A DNA stretch of 64,000 nucleotides from Phlebotomus papatasi (taxonomy: Eukaryota > Arthropoda > Insecta > Diptera > Psychodidae), in NCBI RefSeq assembly GCF_024763615.1, contig NC_077222.1:78926001-78990000 (forward strand), read 5' to 3'. Below are positions 32,913-43,700 of this stretch, one piece after another. Numbering within the stretch: the stretch's first letter is position 1; the number at the start of each line of letters is the position of its first letter. The position numbers were made by a program, and so were the translations under genes. The notes under the pieces are model-generated. The model was given only the letters and a program-made list of their open reading frames with translations. It did no database searches and was not told where the DNA came from.

Positions 32913-34760
32913 GGGAAAATACTTGATTTATTCTTTATTATATTCATTTATAGATGAATTTTCCAAGAAAAACAGGACTTCCGGGAAGTGTCCCTTCTTT
33001 GAAGTGCCATCAGCGCCACTGGTGGCTGGTAATGGAAACACGGAAAGCGTCATTGATATGATACCACACTGAAGAAACTACAAACCCTCGGTGCGTGCAC
33101 AAACTTTCAAAAACACCCAGAAAAAGTGTGTCAATAAAGCTCATTTTAATTTTATCATCTGAAATACAAAAAAAAACAAATACAAATAAAAATTTCTTGC
33201 ATGGGGAGTATGGAGTATCCACGTCAGCTCCCGTCAAATTCTGGGGCCCACATACTAAAAATCACATAAATTCTTAGAAAAAATGCATTTTTTGTCGCAA
33301 AATAGTTCCTTTTTGTTTCCCTCCTTCACTAACAACCCCTTACCAATGTCTTAATCTAGCCCCCGGCGAAGTGTTTTTTTATATGGAGCTGTTTGAAGCC
33401 ACCTCACAAATTGATCAGAAACTCAGCTTACACTTCTCGGAACAAGACCACATTTAGACGGATAAGGCTTAGAGTGTTGTACACAAGGCTCAGCTCAATT
33501 TTGACATATATCGTGTAACGGTCACGAGTGCAGAAAAATTCCCATACGCATTTGTATGTGAAAGTAAGAAATTGGCTTCAACTTTGAAGGCCACTCGCAA
33601 GGGACTAGGTCTTAATGCCCTAGACACTATGAATTAAGCCGAGAGACGGCCTAACGTAATTATAATCAAAATAATGACTTGAATGAATTCCCATCAGTTT
33701 CCCACTAACTAAGCCGTTTCTTAGCTTAAGCCGAAAGACGGATTAGGTAGGAACTAATAGAAATGTTAATCTCATCATCATTTTGATTATAATTCTGTTA
33801 AGCCTTCTCTCGGCTTAAGTCGTAAGTATGTCTGTACAATTAGGTCGTGAGACTTATTTTGACCAATTCCTGATACATAAAGTGATCATTTATAAAGCTC
33901 AAGAAGTTTCACAAACTAAATAACTAAAATCATATCTTTATAGCATTCAACATATTCGCTATCTTACCCATCTTATAAAAAAGTGAACAGATAACCGATT
34001 CAAAAATCTAACCTATTTATTAACCGTACTCGCGATATATTTCATGAAAAATAAAAAAAAATATCCTTAACAAAAACTTACTAAACGGGTAAAGGGGTTG
34101 TAACCGAAGGTATGGAATGACAGAGCAAACAATAAGGAAGTAAAATAGTAGATTTGTTTTCCGATCATTCTGAGCCCAGAGTTGGGGTACAAATTGTGCG
34201 TTTCTGGAGCGATGTTACTATTTGGACGGTTTGACACAGAATCTGTCCAAATGGTAACATCGTTCCAAAAAGTCATATATGAAGTCCAAGTGTATGTAAG
34301 GCTACAAGTGAAGTCCAAGTGTCTACTGGCTTCTATAGTTATTTTTTGCTCTAGTTTTTGTGACTCCCAATTTTTGAACCTCACGTCCTTAAAGGGTTAA
34401 TGATGAGACTATTTTCCCTTCGAAAATCAACAATAAGAGTGCAACTAATAAACAAAATTAATTAAATGTCTTAAATTTAACATTTGAAAATCCAATAGAG
34501 TCTAATTCGGTGTATTTTTTGCCTCTATAGACGATAAAGGGAAAAATAGGCCCAAATATTTAAATAATTCCTCTGACAATACCAATGAATGATATAATTT
34601 TTTGCTTAAAATATTGAAAATATAAAAAAAAATTAAAATATAACGGTGATTGAAAATTAGTCACTTTTTAGTGCATATGTGCATCTAAATATTTACTACT
34701 TAACAAATGGCTGGAAATTTACAAAAAATTTAGATTTCTACACCTTCTATTTTACGATTA
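32913..34760. other. Intergenic between CstF-50 and NOP16, with element copies
   Basis: 33012-33027 holds a minus-strand CTCF-like word (CCACCAGTGGCGCTG). 33613-33830 is a palindromic element with GCCGAGAGACGG and CTTCTCTCGGCTTAAG ends, related to 5225-5350. 34080-34400 ends CCTTAAAGGGTTAA and contains an inverted pair GATGTTACTATTTGGAC / GTCCAAATGGTAACATCG, a possible piggyBac-like fragment. No gene seen. Confidence 0.4.
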
Positions 34761-35873
34761 GGGGAGACTGGGGCAAAATTTGCCAAAACGGATATTTTAT
34801 TTTTTCACAAGTTATCAGTGAATTTGAATGATTTCTATTTAGCATACTCTTATAGGAAATTTACCGCTCTACAACTTTGCCGAAGTTATTTTCCTCCAGC
34901 TCAAAAGGAAATGCGCTTTCCGAGCCATTTTCCAAAAGATGATTTTATGGAAATTCTCGAAACAGCTGGGGCAAATTTTGACAGACGTGGAGTATTTTTT
35001 GTCATTTTCTTTCGTTTTGTTACGGGTTCTCGTGAATCAAAGAAATATTCAATTGAGATATTTTGATAGAAAATTTATTCCTTTGTAACTTTATGCAGAC
35101 CACTTTTTAATATCTAAACCAGAAATATGTTTTCCAAATTATTTTCCAAAAGCTGTTTTTGGCAAGAAAATCCTCTTCGCCGGAGAAATGACAGAAGAGC
35201 GAATTAGCGAGTTGAATTGAACGAAGTTTGTAGAGTAAATTTCACATAGTAAAATAGAGGGAGAAAGGTGGTGGAGAGTGTTTTGTGTTTATGGATCTTC
35301 AGAAAAATTCAAGCATTAAAAATACATTTGTGATGTTGGGAATTCTTCCAAAAATCATTTAATCTCTTCCTGTTGGAATTGTGCTGCCTCAGAAATCATC
35401 TGCAGTTTAATCAGAACCAGTGACTGTATGTGTCTATTCGTCATGTGAAATGTCGGAATTATTCGTTTTTAGCCACCAATTATTGCCCCATGCCTTCTTG
35501 TAAATTTTAATCCGAGTGTTCATTTTTAATAAAACTAGATACTTCTGGAGAAAAATCAGTTTGGAAACAACAAATTCGTGTTCAGGATATCCAAATTATA
35601 CAGCAAACACACACTAATCTAATGCATCAATTTCGGAAAGTAAGTTAACGAAAATTAATATCTCCTGAAAGGCAAATATTTTAAAAACAGGGCTCAAAAT
35701 TTCAATATTTTTTTATTTTCTATATTCCTTGCTCGAATTCCTTAAAACCTTTGACGTTTACTGAGGTTCATGAAGGCAATCTATGATAAAAATTTGAAGC
35801 CTCTGTCTCTTTTTTCTTGGAACATGTCGAATTTTAAAATTTTAGAATTGCCAAATTTTGCCCCAGTCTCCCC
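34761..35873. mobile_element. 1.1-kb non-autonomous element, GGGGAGACTGGGGC ends
   Basis: Begins GGGGAGACTGGGGCAAAATT and ends AATTTTGCCCCAGTCTCCCC, with TA on both sides. Related single ends occur at 26888 and 61169 (GGGGAGACCGGG). The 82-residue frame at 34818-35066 has no recognisable transposase motif. Confidence 0.68.
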
Positions 35874-36192
35874 TACATACAAGGATTAGAAAAAAAATTA
35901 TGGAAAATCTTCAGTATAAACTTTCGATATAAATTCTTTTTCTGAAAGTGCGCAAAATTTTATATTCAATTTTGTAATAATCGAAAAGTCCTCAAATGCC
36001 ACTAAAATAGCGGAAGTGCGATGTGAGTGAGTGAGCCCCAAAATTTAGAAAAAGTGAATGTTGAATGATGAAAAATAAAAATGAGCTTTTCGACCTACTT
36101 TTTTCTGAGTGTACTTGAAAGTTTTTGACTCACCGAAATTTTGTAATTTCTTTAGGGTGGTCATTGACATTTTTAAATTTTGTAAACAAACC

Positions 36193-36198
36193 CACGTG
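36193..36198. promoter_or_regulatory. CACGTG E-box of NOP16
   Basis: CACGTG 61 bases upstream of the NOP16 ATG. Myc/Max E-boxes close to the start are common in ribosome-biogenesis genes of insects (established knowledge). Confidence 0.4.
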
Positions 36199-36258
36199 TA
36201 AACAAATAATTTTCTAAGGATTTTTGTGGAAAAAAATCAGTAAAAACCACTGAGAAAA

Positions 36259-36942
36259 ATGGTAAAAGTGCGAAAACAGCGTCAGAAGAAGTCGTACAAC
36301 TATGCAGCTAATAGAAAACGGATGAACAAGAAGCAGACTCGCGATGGGAAGATCAAATGGTGAGTGAAAATAATTTATCTGGAAATTCAGTTAGAAGTGA
36401 GCCTCATTTGGGGGCGCTTTTGCAGTCCGGAGGCAAAGGGTGCTTGGGAGAAAAGTCGCACTGTGAGCAAGAATTTCAAAAATATGGGTCTGTCGAGTGA
36501 TCCCAATGCTGCAATTCCCATCCGGAAGAGTCAGAAGCAGCGTGTTGAGGTGCTGAAGAAAAGTCTCGAGAGTAGGGATATTCCTAAGGATGTCGTGTCA
36601 AATGCCCTGGAGGCTGGAATTCGTAGAAAGAAGAGGAAGAAGGTGGTTGCACCAAAGGGGCATGTGGCGAAGGAACTCGAAGAGAATGCCAATGCACCGA
36701 GAGAAAGTGGTTTCCGCTACTCCAAAGGCCAAGTTACGTTGATCTCCTACTACCTGGACAAGTACAAGTTGAACTACAAAGCCATGGTGAGAGACAGGAA
36801 GAACTATGAGCAGGAGACATGGAAGCAATTGAGGAGGAAAATACGGAAATTCCTGTCAATTCAGGAGCACGTCGATGGATACCTCAAATCAAGGGGCCTG
36901 GAGAGACTGAGCCTGGAGGAAGAGGACACAGATTCAGACTGA
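36259..36942 (+). CDS. Nop16: Nucleolar protein 16 (ribosome biogenesis)
   Basis: Exon 1 (36259-36359) codes MVKVRKQRQKKSYNYAANRK and RMNKKQTRDGKIK; exon 2 (36426-36942) continues CPEAKGAWEKSRTVSKN after a 66-bp intron (donor GTGAGT, acceptor TTTTGCAG, phase 2). The product has 205 residues; human NOP16 has 178. Family marks are the basic N-terminus, the W-(D/E)-x-x-x-(S/T)-(V/L)-x-x-N-(F/Y) stretch and the C-terminal GQVTLISYYLDKYKLNYKAM with dry-MARDxKNxxQ-like MVRDRKNYEQETWKQLRRK. NOP16 acts in the nucleolus in assembly of the 60S subunit. The frame starting at 36364 is intronic read-through. A probable poly(A) signal AATAAA is at 37330. Confidence 0.92.
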
Positions 36943-37329
36943 GGTGTTATTTTGTTCAAGCCTCTTTTTTTTTAATTGTTTCTCCATGTTTTTTTTTGTT
37001 TTTCTTCTCTTTGTGGTAATTGATTATGTCACATACATTACATTTAAATAGGTTTTTTTTCTCAACTGCAAGATATTTTGGGAATTTTCTTTTTGAATAG
37101 AACTTTTTTGTTTTCAAGTTATTGAAGTGTATTTTTTGTTTCTACCAAGGAGAATACATGGGAAAGAGATTGAAGGGGGTATATTTTTCTTTTAGTTTTG
37201 TGCAATATCTTTGCCAAAAAACACTATATATCTTCCTGCCTTCAATCCTTGAAAAGATATTTTCAGGATTTTTCCTCTTGGCAGGAATTTTCTTAAGAAA
37301 AAATTATACCCAATATAATTATTAATGTG

Positions 37330-37335
37330 AATAAA
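37330..37335 (+). terminator. Probable poly(A) signal of NOP16
   Basis: First AATAAA downstream of the NOP16 stop (388 bases on). The 3' UTR between is T-rich. Confidence 0.4.
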
Positions 37336-37503
37336 CACTTAACGAATTAAATTTTTTTTCTAATTAATAAAATTCTTTCCAATTGTTCATTAAAATCAAT
37401 TCTACAATATTTTTTTTTTAATATATTAGTTTTTTTTCAGTTTTTCTTGCTTAAATAGAAATTATCTCGACCTCTGCTCATTTCACAAGCATCACATTTT
37501 CCT

Positions 37504-37540
37504 TTACGGGATGTCTTTCTTCTCTCTCTCTCTCTCTCAA
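37504..37540. repeat. CT microsatellite
   Basis: TTCTTCTCTCTCTCTCTCTC tract between NOP16 and the large inverted repeat. Confidence 0.6.
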
Positions 37541-37627
37541 TCTTTATCAGCTTGTATTTCCAATGATGATTTTTTTTTCAAGGAAGAAAAGGATGCACAT
37601 GGAGCAAAACTGATATTCCCACTTGAA

Positions 37628-38580
37628 TATTAGATGAGCACATATATTCTGTCAGTAGAAGAGGTCGAAAGTTTGGAGTGGTATATCTCAGCTCCTGATG
37701 AACATAATTCGATGGGTGAACTATTGATGGAAAGCTTGGCTTATTAGCTTTCAGAATCTGGTATATGTAATCTTCTATGAGTAAACCATGGTCATCCAGA
37801 ACCATTTATGTCGAAAAAGACACTTTTTGCAACGTCATTTTTGGCCACCACTGCTGGGACCAGAAGTGACCCATAATTCTAATACATGGACTACTTGTTA
37901 GAGTAACTCAAAGGGTATAATTTGTAGAAGAAACTTTTTTTTTGGACATCTTACTTTTTTTATTCATCGACTTTTAACAGAATTTTAAAATGTTAAACGC
38001 AAGGAAAAAATTACAAATATCCTTCTATCCCATTTTCTGGACAAACTGATGAAGATATCGATTTGGAATGTTCTGAGTACCCCCCCATAAATTGATCCAA
38101 GGAATCCAAATGTCACTTCAATTTCACCCCAACGTCTATCTTTCCCCTCCAGAAACCACTCTTTTAGGAATATCTCAAGAACCAAACCATCGATACATTT
38201 CATTTTTGGATATGTTTTAGAGAGTGTCCTAGCGGACATTTCATCCATACATCTCAAAGACGTCCAACCTCTTCTTCTTGCACGTGCTAATAATCTGGTC
38301 AGAAGAGCAAAATTTCCTCTGATCAATTTTCTGACCAAAGAGACAAAGTTAGCGACCTTGATTGTTCTGAGTATCCCCCCAAAAGTCAATCAAAAGAATC
38401 GCAAAAACATATGCATTTGCCTCTAATCCCACTCCTTGTCCTCCAGGAACCACTCTTTTGCGAATATCTCAAGAAATAGACCATCGATCTTTTCCAATTT
38501 TGGATATGTTTTTGATATGGCCAAGGCGGATATTTTGTCCTCAGGCACCAATATCATACAAAAAATTTTTCTTGACATTT
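37628..38580 (+). repeat. Large inverted repeat, left arm
   Basis: About 950 bp whose reverse complement lies at 39090-40040 with only a few per cent mismatch by eye. The outer limit is the shared word TATTAGATGAGC; the inner limit is around CCAATATCAT. Inside the arm, two diverged ~293-bp units (TTCTGAGTA-CCCCC ... ACCACTCTTTT ... TTTTGGATATGTTTT) follow each other. The 134-residue minus-strand frame (37985-38389) is repeated as 144 residues in the other arm. It has no recognisable domain and most likely just follows from the repeat. Confidence 0.75.
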
Positions 38581-38688
38581 AGAAGACAACTGTTTAAATT
38601 CTTGTATCAGTGAATTTCAGCATAAAAAAATTACTTAACCAAATAAAAATTTGTCAAACTTGTAAAAAATTTAAAGATCTATCAAATA

Positions 38689-39015
38689 CAGGGACTGTTT
38701 TATAATCCGGATGATTGGGAGACAAAATGACAGATGTCCGTTTCGTAATCCGGATGATTTTTTTTAATTTGTTCAACGTCTAGAAAATATAATACAAGGT
38801 TTTTTGTAGAAATAGAATAAAAGTTTTAAAGAAGCTTAAAAAGACATAATTAGAGAATTTTATGCTATTATACTTCATTCATTAAACAAAAACATCACAG
38901 GATAATTAATTTTCATTGCTGAACACACATCCATACATAACCTCAAAATTATTTTAAATTTAACCGTCAATAACTCGTCCGGATTACGCTGATCCGGATT
39001 AGAGAACGGGCACTG
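38689..39015. mobile_element. CAGTGCCCG pogo/Tigger-like MITE, copy 2
   Basis: Ends CAGGGACTGTTTTATAATCC and GATTAGAGAACGGGCACTG, TA on both sides; inverse orientation relative to 29230-29588. It sits in the spacer of the large inverted repeat. Confidence 0.7.
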
Positions 39016-39089
39016 TAAAGCACATCCTGTCTGAATCCGTTAAAAATACACTCTCTTGCGCAGTCTATTCATTGGCCTTTAAAATTCCA

Positions 39090-40040
39090 AAAAGAAATTT
39101 CTGGATGATATTGGTTTCTGAGGACAAAATGTCCGCCTTGGCCATGTCAAAAACATATCCAAAATTGGAAAGGATCGATGGTCTATTTCTTGAGATATTC
39201 GCAAAATAGTGGTTTCTGGAGGACAAGGAGTGGGATTAGAGTCAAATGTATATGTTTTTGCGATTCCTTAGATTGACTTTTGGGGGGTTGGTACTAAGAA
39301 CAATCAAGGTCGCTAACTTAGTCTCTTTGGTCAGAAAATTGATCAGAAGAAATTCTGCCCTTCTGACCAGATTATTAGCACGTGCAAGAAGAAGAGGTTG
39401 GACGTCTTTGAGTTGTATGAATGAAATGTCCGCTAGGACACTCTCTAAAACATATTCAAAAATGAAATGCATCGATGGTTTGGTTCTTGAGATATTCCTA
39501 AAAGAGTGGTTTCTGGAGGGGAAGGATAGACGTTGGGGTGAAATTGAAGTGACATTTGGATTCCTTGGATCAACTTATGGGGGGGTACTCAGAACATTCC
39601 AAATCGATATCTTCATCAGTTTGTCCAGAAAATGGGATAGAAGGATTTCTGTAATTCTTTCCTTACGTTTAACATTTTAAAATTCTTTTAAAAGTCGATG
39701 AATAAAAAAAAGTAAGATGTCCACAAAAAAAAGTTTCTTCTACAAATTATACCCTTTGAGTTCCTCTAACAAGTAGTCCATGTATTAGAATTATGGGTCA
39801 CTCCTGGTCCCAGCAGTAGATGGCCAAAAATGACGTTGCAAAAAGTGTCTTTTTCGACATAAATGGTTCTAGATGACCATGGTTTACTCATAGCAGATTA
39901 CATATACCAAATTCTGAAAGCTAATAAGACAAGCTTTCCATCAATAGTTCACCCATCGAATTATGTTCATCAGGAGCTGAGATATACCACTCCAAACTTT
40001 CGACCTCTTCTACTGACAGAATATATGTGCTCATCTAATA
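39090..40040 (-). repeat. Large inverted repeat, right arm
   Basis: Reverse complement of 37628-38580, ending at GCTCATCTAATA. Spacer between the arms is about 510 bp and includes the MITE at 38689-39015. The outer end lies about 85 bp from the EF-1alpha poly(A) signal. Confidence 0.75.
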
Positions 40041-40124
40041 GATTTCTGTGCATGGAAGACAATCAAGGATTTAATTTTTTTTGAGAGGGATTTTTTAATT
40101 AAATGCATTTTCCTCCAAATGTTT

Positions 40125-40130
40125 TTTATT
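40125..40130 (-). terminator. Probable poly(A) signal of EF-1alpha
   Basis: AATAAA on the minus strand, about 610 bases after the stop. The 3' UTR before it includes a (GTT)n run at about 40666-40686. Confidence 0.4.
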
Positions 40131-40741
40131 GCTCTGGGAAAAGACGTAAGTGAATTGTGAAGCGAAACTAGGATAAGATTGCTCCATGCACGAAATCTCA
40201 GTCTTCAAGGAAATGTCCAGGGGGAGAGGAATCATGTTTTTCAGTTGAAGTTCCCATGGGAGATTTCTTCATTTTTTTTTGTTTAAAAAAGGAAGGAAGA
40301 AGGAAGAGTTCAAGAGGAATATTTCTGGGGTTAGCATGGGAATGTCATGGCACAAGCGAATGAGGATATTCTAGTGATGGATGCTGAAGAATAGGGAGCA
40401 GCAGGAGCAAGACAACGATGAGGAAAAAAATTGGAAGAATGTGGAATGAAATGTTGATTCTGGGGATGGTAAATGGGGCTTTTCCTACGAAATGCCTTCC
40501 GGTGGTGCCGATAGATGTGGGAGGAATGTAAGAGTGTGAGGATTGTGGACTTTCCAGTGCATTTATCATCATCCCCATGGACACTTGCGAATGATGCAAC
40601 GGTCAAGTAGATGTAGAAGATGATGGCTTGAGAGACAATAGCAGCAATATTATCTAATAATTGTTTGTTGTTGTTGTTGTTGTTGCTTGAGTATTTGTTG
40701 AGTGTGGTAGTAGTTGCATTGATGATTGAGGGGCCCTCTAG

Positions 40742-43700
40742 TTATTTCTTCTTTTGGGCCTTCTCGGCGGCCTTTGTGACTTTACCAGTGGTGGATTCTT
40801 TGAAATTCACCGACTTTATCACACCCACTGCAACCGTTTGACGCATATCGCGCACCGCGAAGCGCCCCAATGGCGGAAATTCAGAGAAACTCTCCACGCA
40901 CAGGGGCTTCGTTGGCACCAAATTCACAATTGCAGCATCACCGGATTTTATGGCCTTGGGATTGACTTCGGTGGTTTTGCCAGAACGACGATCGCATTTT
41001 TCCTTGATTTCAGCAAATTTGCACGCAATATGAGCCGTATGGCAATCCAGCACAGGAGTATAGCCATCAGCAATCTGACCAGGATGATTGAGGACAATCA
41101 CCTGTGAACAAATTGAAAATCTTAGCTTAAGTCATTTCCGTCTCTCTTGAAGAGGACGGCAGGGGACACCGAGGCAAATTAGTTGATAAGGTTGATTCGA
41201 CATTTTTGGTGAGGAGAGAAAATAAAAGATCACTACAGCACCAGTTTTGGATTAGATATCGAATGCCGTTCTTTATTGAATACACTCAGTCCCGGGATTA
41301 ACTCTTTCGTCTCTTTTGGGACTCTGAGTACCCAAAGAAGCATATGAATATTCTATGAAAAACAACGTTTTTTAATTATTTAGAACTGATAAAAAACCGA
41401 TTCTTGGGGATGATTACAAATTATAAGGATGTCCAAATGTAAGATATTTTTTTGTAGAACCTCAATTAATTCCTGAGTTTAGATATTTTTGATTAAAAAA
41501 TGATGAAATTGGCTTGCAGCATTTTTTAATCAAAAATATCTAAACTCAGGAATTAATTGAGGTTCTACAAAAAATATCTTACATTTGGACATCCTTATAG
41601 TTTGTAATCATCCACAAGAATCGGATTTTTATAAATTCTGAATAATTAAAAAACATTGTTTTTCATAGAATATTCATATGCTGCTTTGGGTACTCTCAGA
41701 GTCCCAAAAGAGACGAAAGAGTTAAGCACATTTTCGAGACCGAAAAAAACGCGCAAAATGTCTTTATGCAGCGAGAAAATTTGCATACTCGCAGGCGATT
41801 TCTTTTGAATGAATCTGCCGTAGAACGAATTTCAGCGCAAAAAGTCAGAGCAATAAAAGATTCAACTATATATTTAAAAGAAATTCAGTACCGTTTGACC
41901 AAAGTTCTTCAGTTGTTAGAATATTTAAAATTTCTACCCTAATAAAAAAAATTAAATATTTTTACTGAAAAATAAGCAGAGTCTTCAAATTTCCCGCGTC
42001 ATAAATAGTATTACATTCAGGCGAATTTCAAAAATGATTTCATAAATTGACTCCCAATGGTAGGCAAACTTGCATAATTGTATGTACATAATCTCGTCAT
42101 ATGTGCATTATCCCGAAGTGCATAATGCCGGGACTGAGCGTACAATTTCAAAGAGACTGTATGATACAAATAATGATTGTTCATGCATTTTATGCATGAA
42201 TTGTCTTTTTGGTCTATTTTGATCCCTAATTTTATTTTGGAGACTTTTGATGCAGCATATGCTGCATGTTATTGTGCAAATTGCACTCTTTTAAAATATT
42301 CCTATCCCACTTTTTTTCACTTTCTATTCAGCCTTTGAGAAATGAGCATTATCGCGAACATCGTGGAAAATTGAATTGTGAAAATTGGAATTAAATAAAG
42401 CCCTTAAGGCCAATAAAGTCTTTTAATAAGTTAAAGTGATTCTTTTAATAAAACTACCGCCGCTGTGACGGCTATAGGTATTGAAAGGCGCTGAACAAGC
42501 AGCTGAACTTGAAGTGGGCACTACGTCTTTTTTTGGCCCCTCTTCACTAGCTGATAAACCCATTTCAGGTAAAGCCCCAACAATGATCAATGATTGATTT
42601 AGATGGGCTTTAGACTTAAGGCATATCCGGCAGAGCTTCAAATCTAGGCTTACCCATATGGCTTAACCGGCTTGGCTTAACTTTTCTAATTTCTTATCAA
42701 CCTATATTTCTTGGAAAATTATCATTTCCAATTTAGTGATCCATTAAATTTTAAAAAAAGCAATAAAATTGGTTGCTATTATGAATTTCAAGATCCTGGG
42801 GAACTGAGCTAAACCTTAGGTCTGAAGCCGGTCTTGGTCTTAGCCATATGGCTTAACTGCTCTAATTTCTTATCAATCACAATTAAAAAAAATACTGAGA
42901 ATTAGATTATTAAAGACAAATGAACTATTAGGTTCTCAAAAAAAAACAATAAAATTGCTTGCTACTTAAGATTTTGGCACCTTCGGGAACTGGGCTAAAT
43001 CTTTAGTCATCCTGAAGACCGCTTTACAGTCATGTCCCAAAAAGTGTTTCACAACATAGGGGGAAGTGGGGCACCTTTGAAAATTGCGATTTTTAACCTA
43101 TTTTTAAATAAAATTGAGCCTTATCGTGATATAATTTAGATTCTTAATCTGTTTGTGCAGCTAAATTATATCATGATAAGGCTCAATTTTATTTAAAAAT
43201 AGATGAAAAATCCAAATTTCAAAGGTGCCCCACTTTCTTCTAGTCAGTAAATGATTTTTTTCGTTAGGGCGAAGTGGGGCACCTTTGTAATAGGGCAGTT
43301 TTGAAATTGGGCTCATTTCCTTTTTTTTAAGTTCAATTGAGCCTTATCATGATGTATATTTCCTTCGCAGATGGTTTGTGGAGCTAAATTATTTGCAAGG
43401 TCCAATTTTAATTTAAAATATGAGCAAAAAACTCTATGTTAAAGCTTCCCTTATTTCAAAAATGCTCCACTTTCCATTACATATAATTTATGAAAAATGT
43501 TCGTAATGGATTAGAGCCATGGCTCTTTTCAGGAAATTTAGGCATTGGGCTAGCTATTAAAATTTAATATTAGAATAGGTCAAATTCAGTAAAAACATAT
43601 TAAAAAAAATGAGTTGTTCGAAGCTTGAACCGTCCGAAGGTACTATGCGTTCCTCTACTATTTTTTTTTTGTTTTCCGGTTGTGCTTAAAAGCTCCTCAA

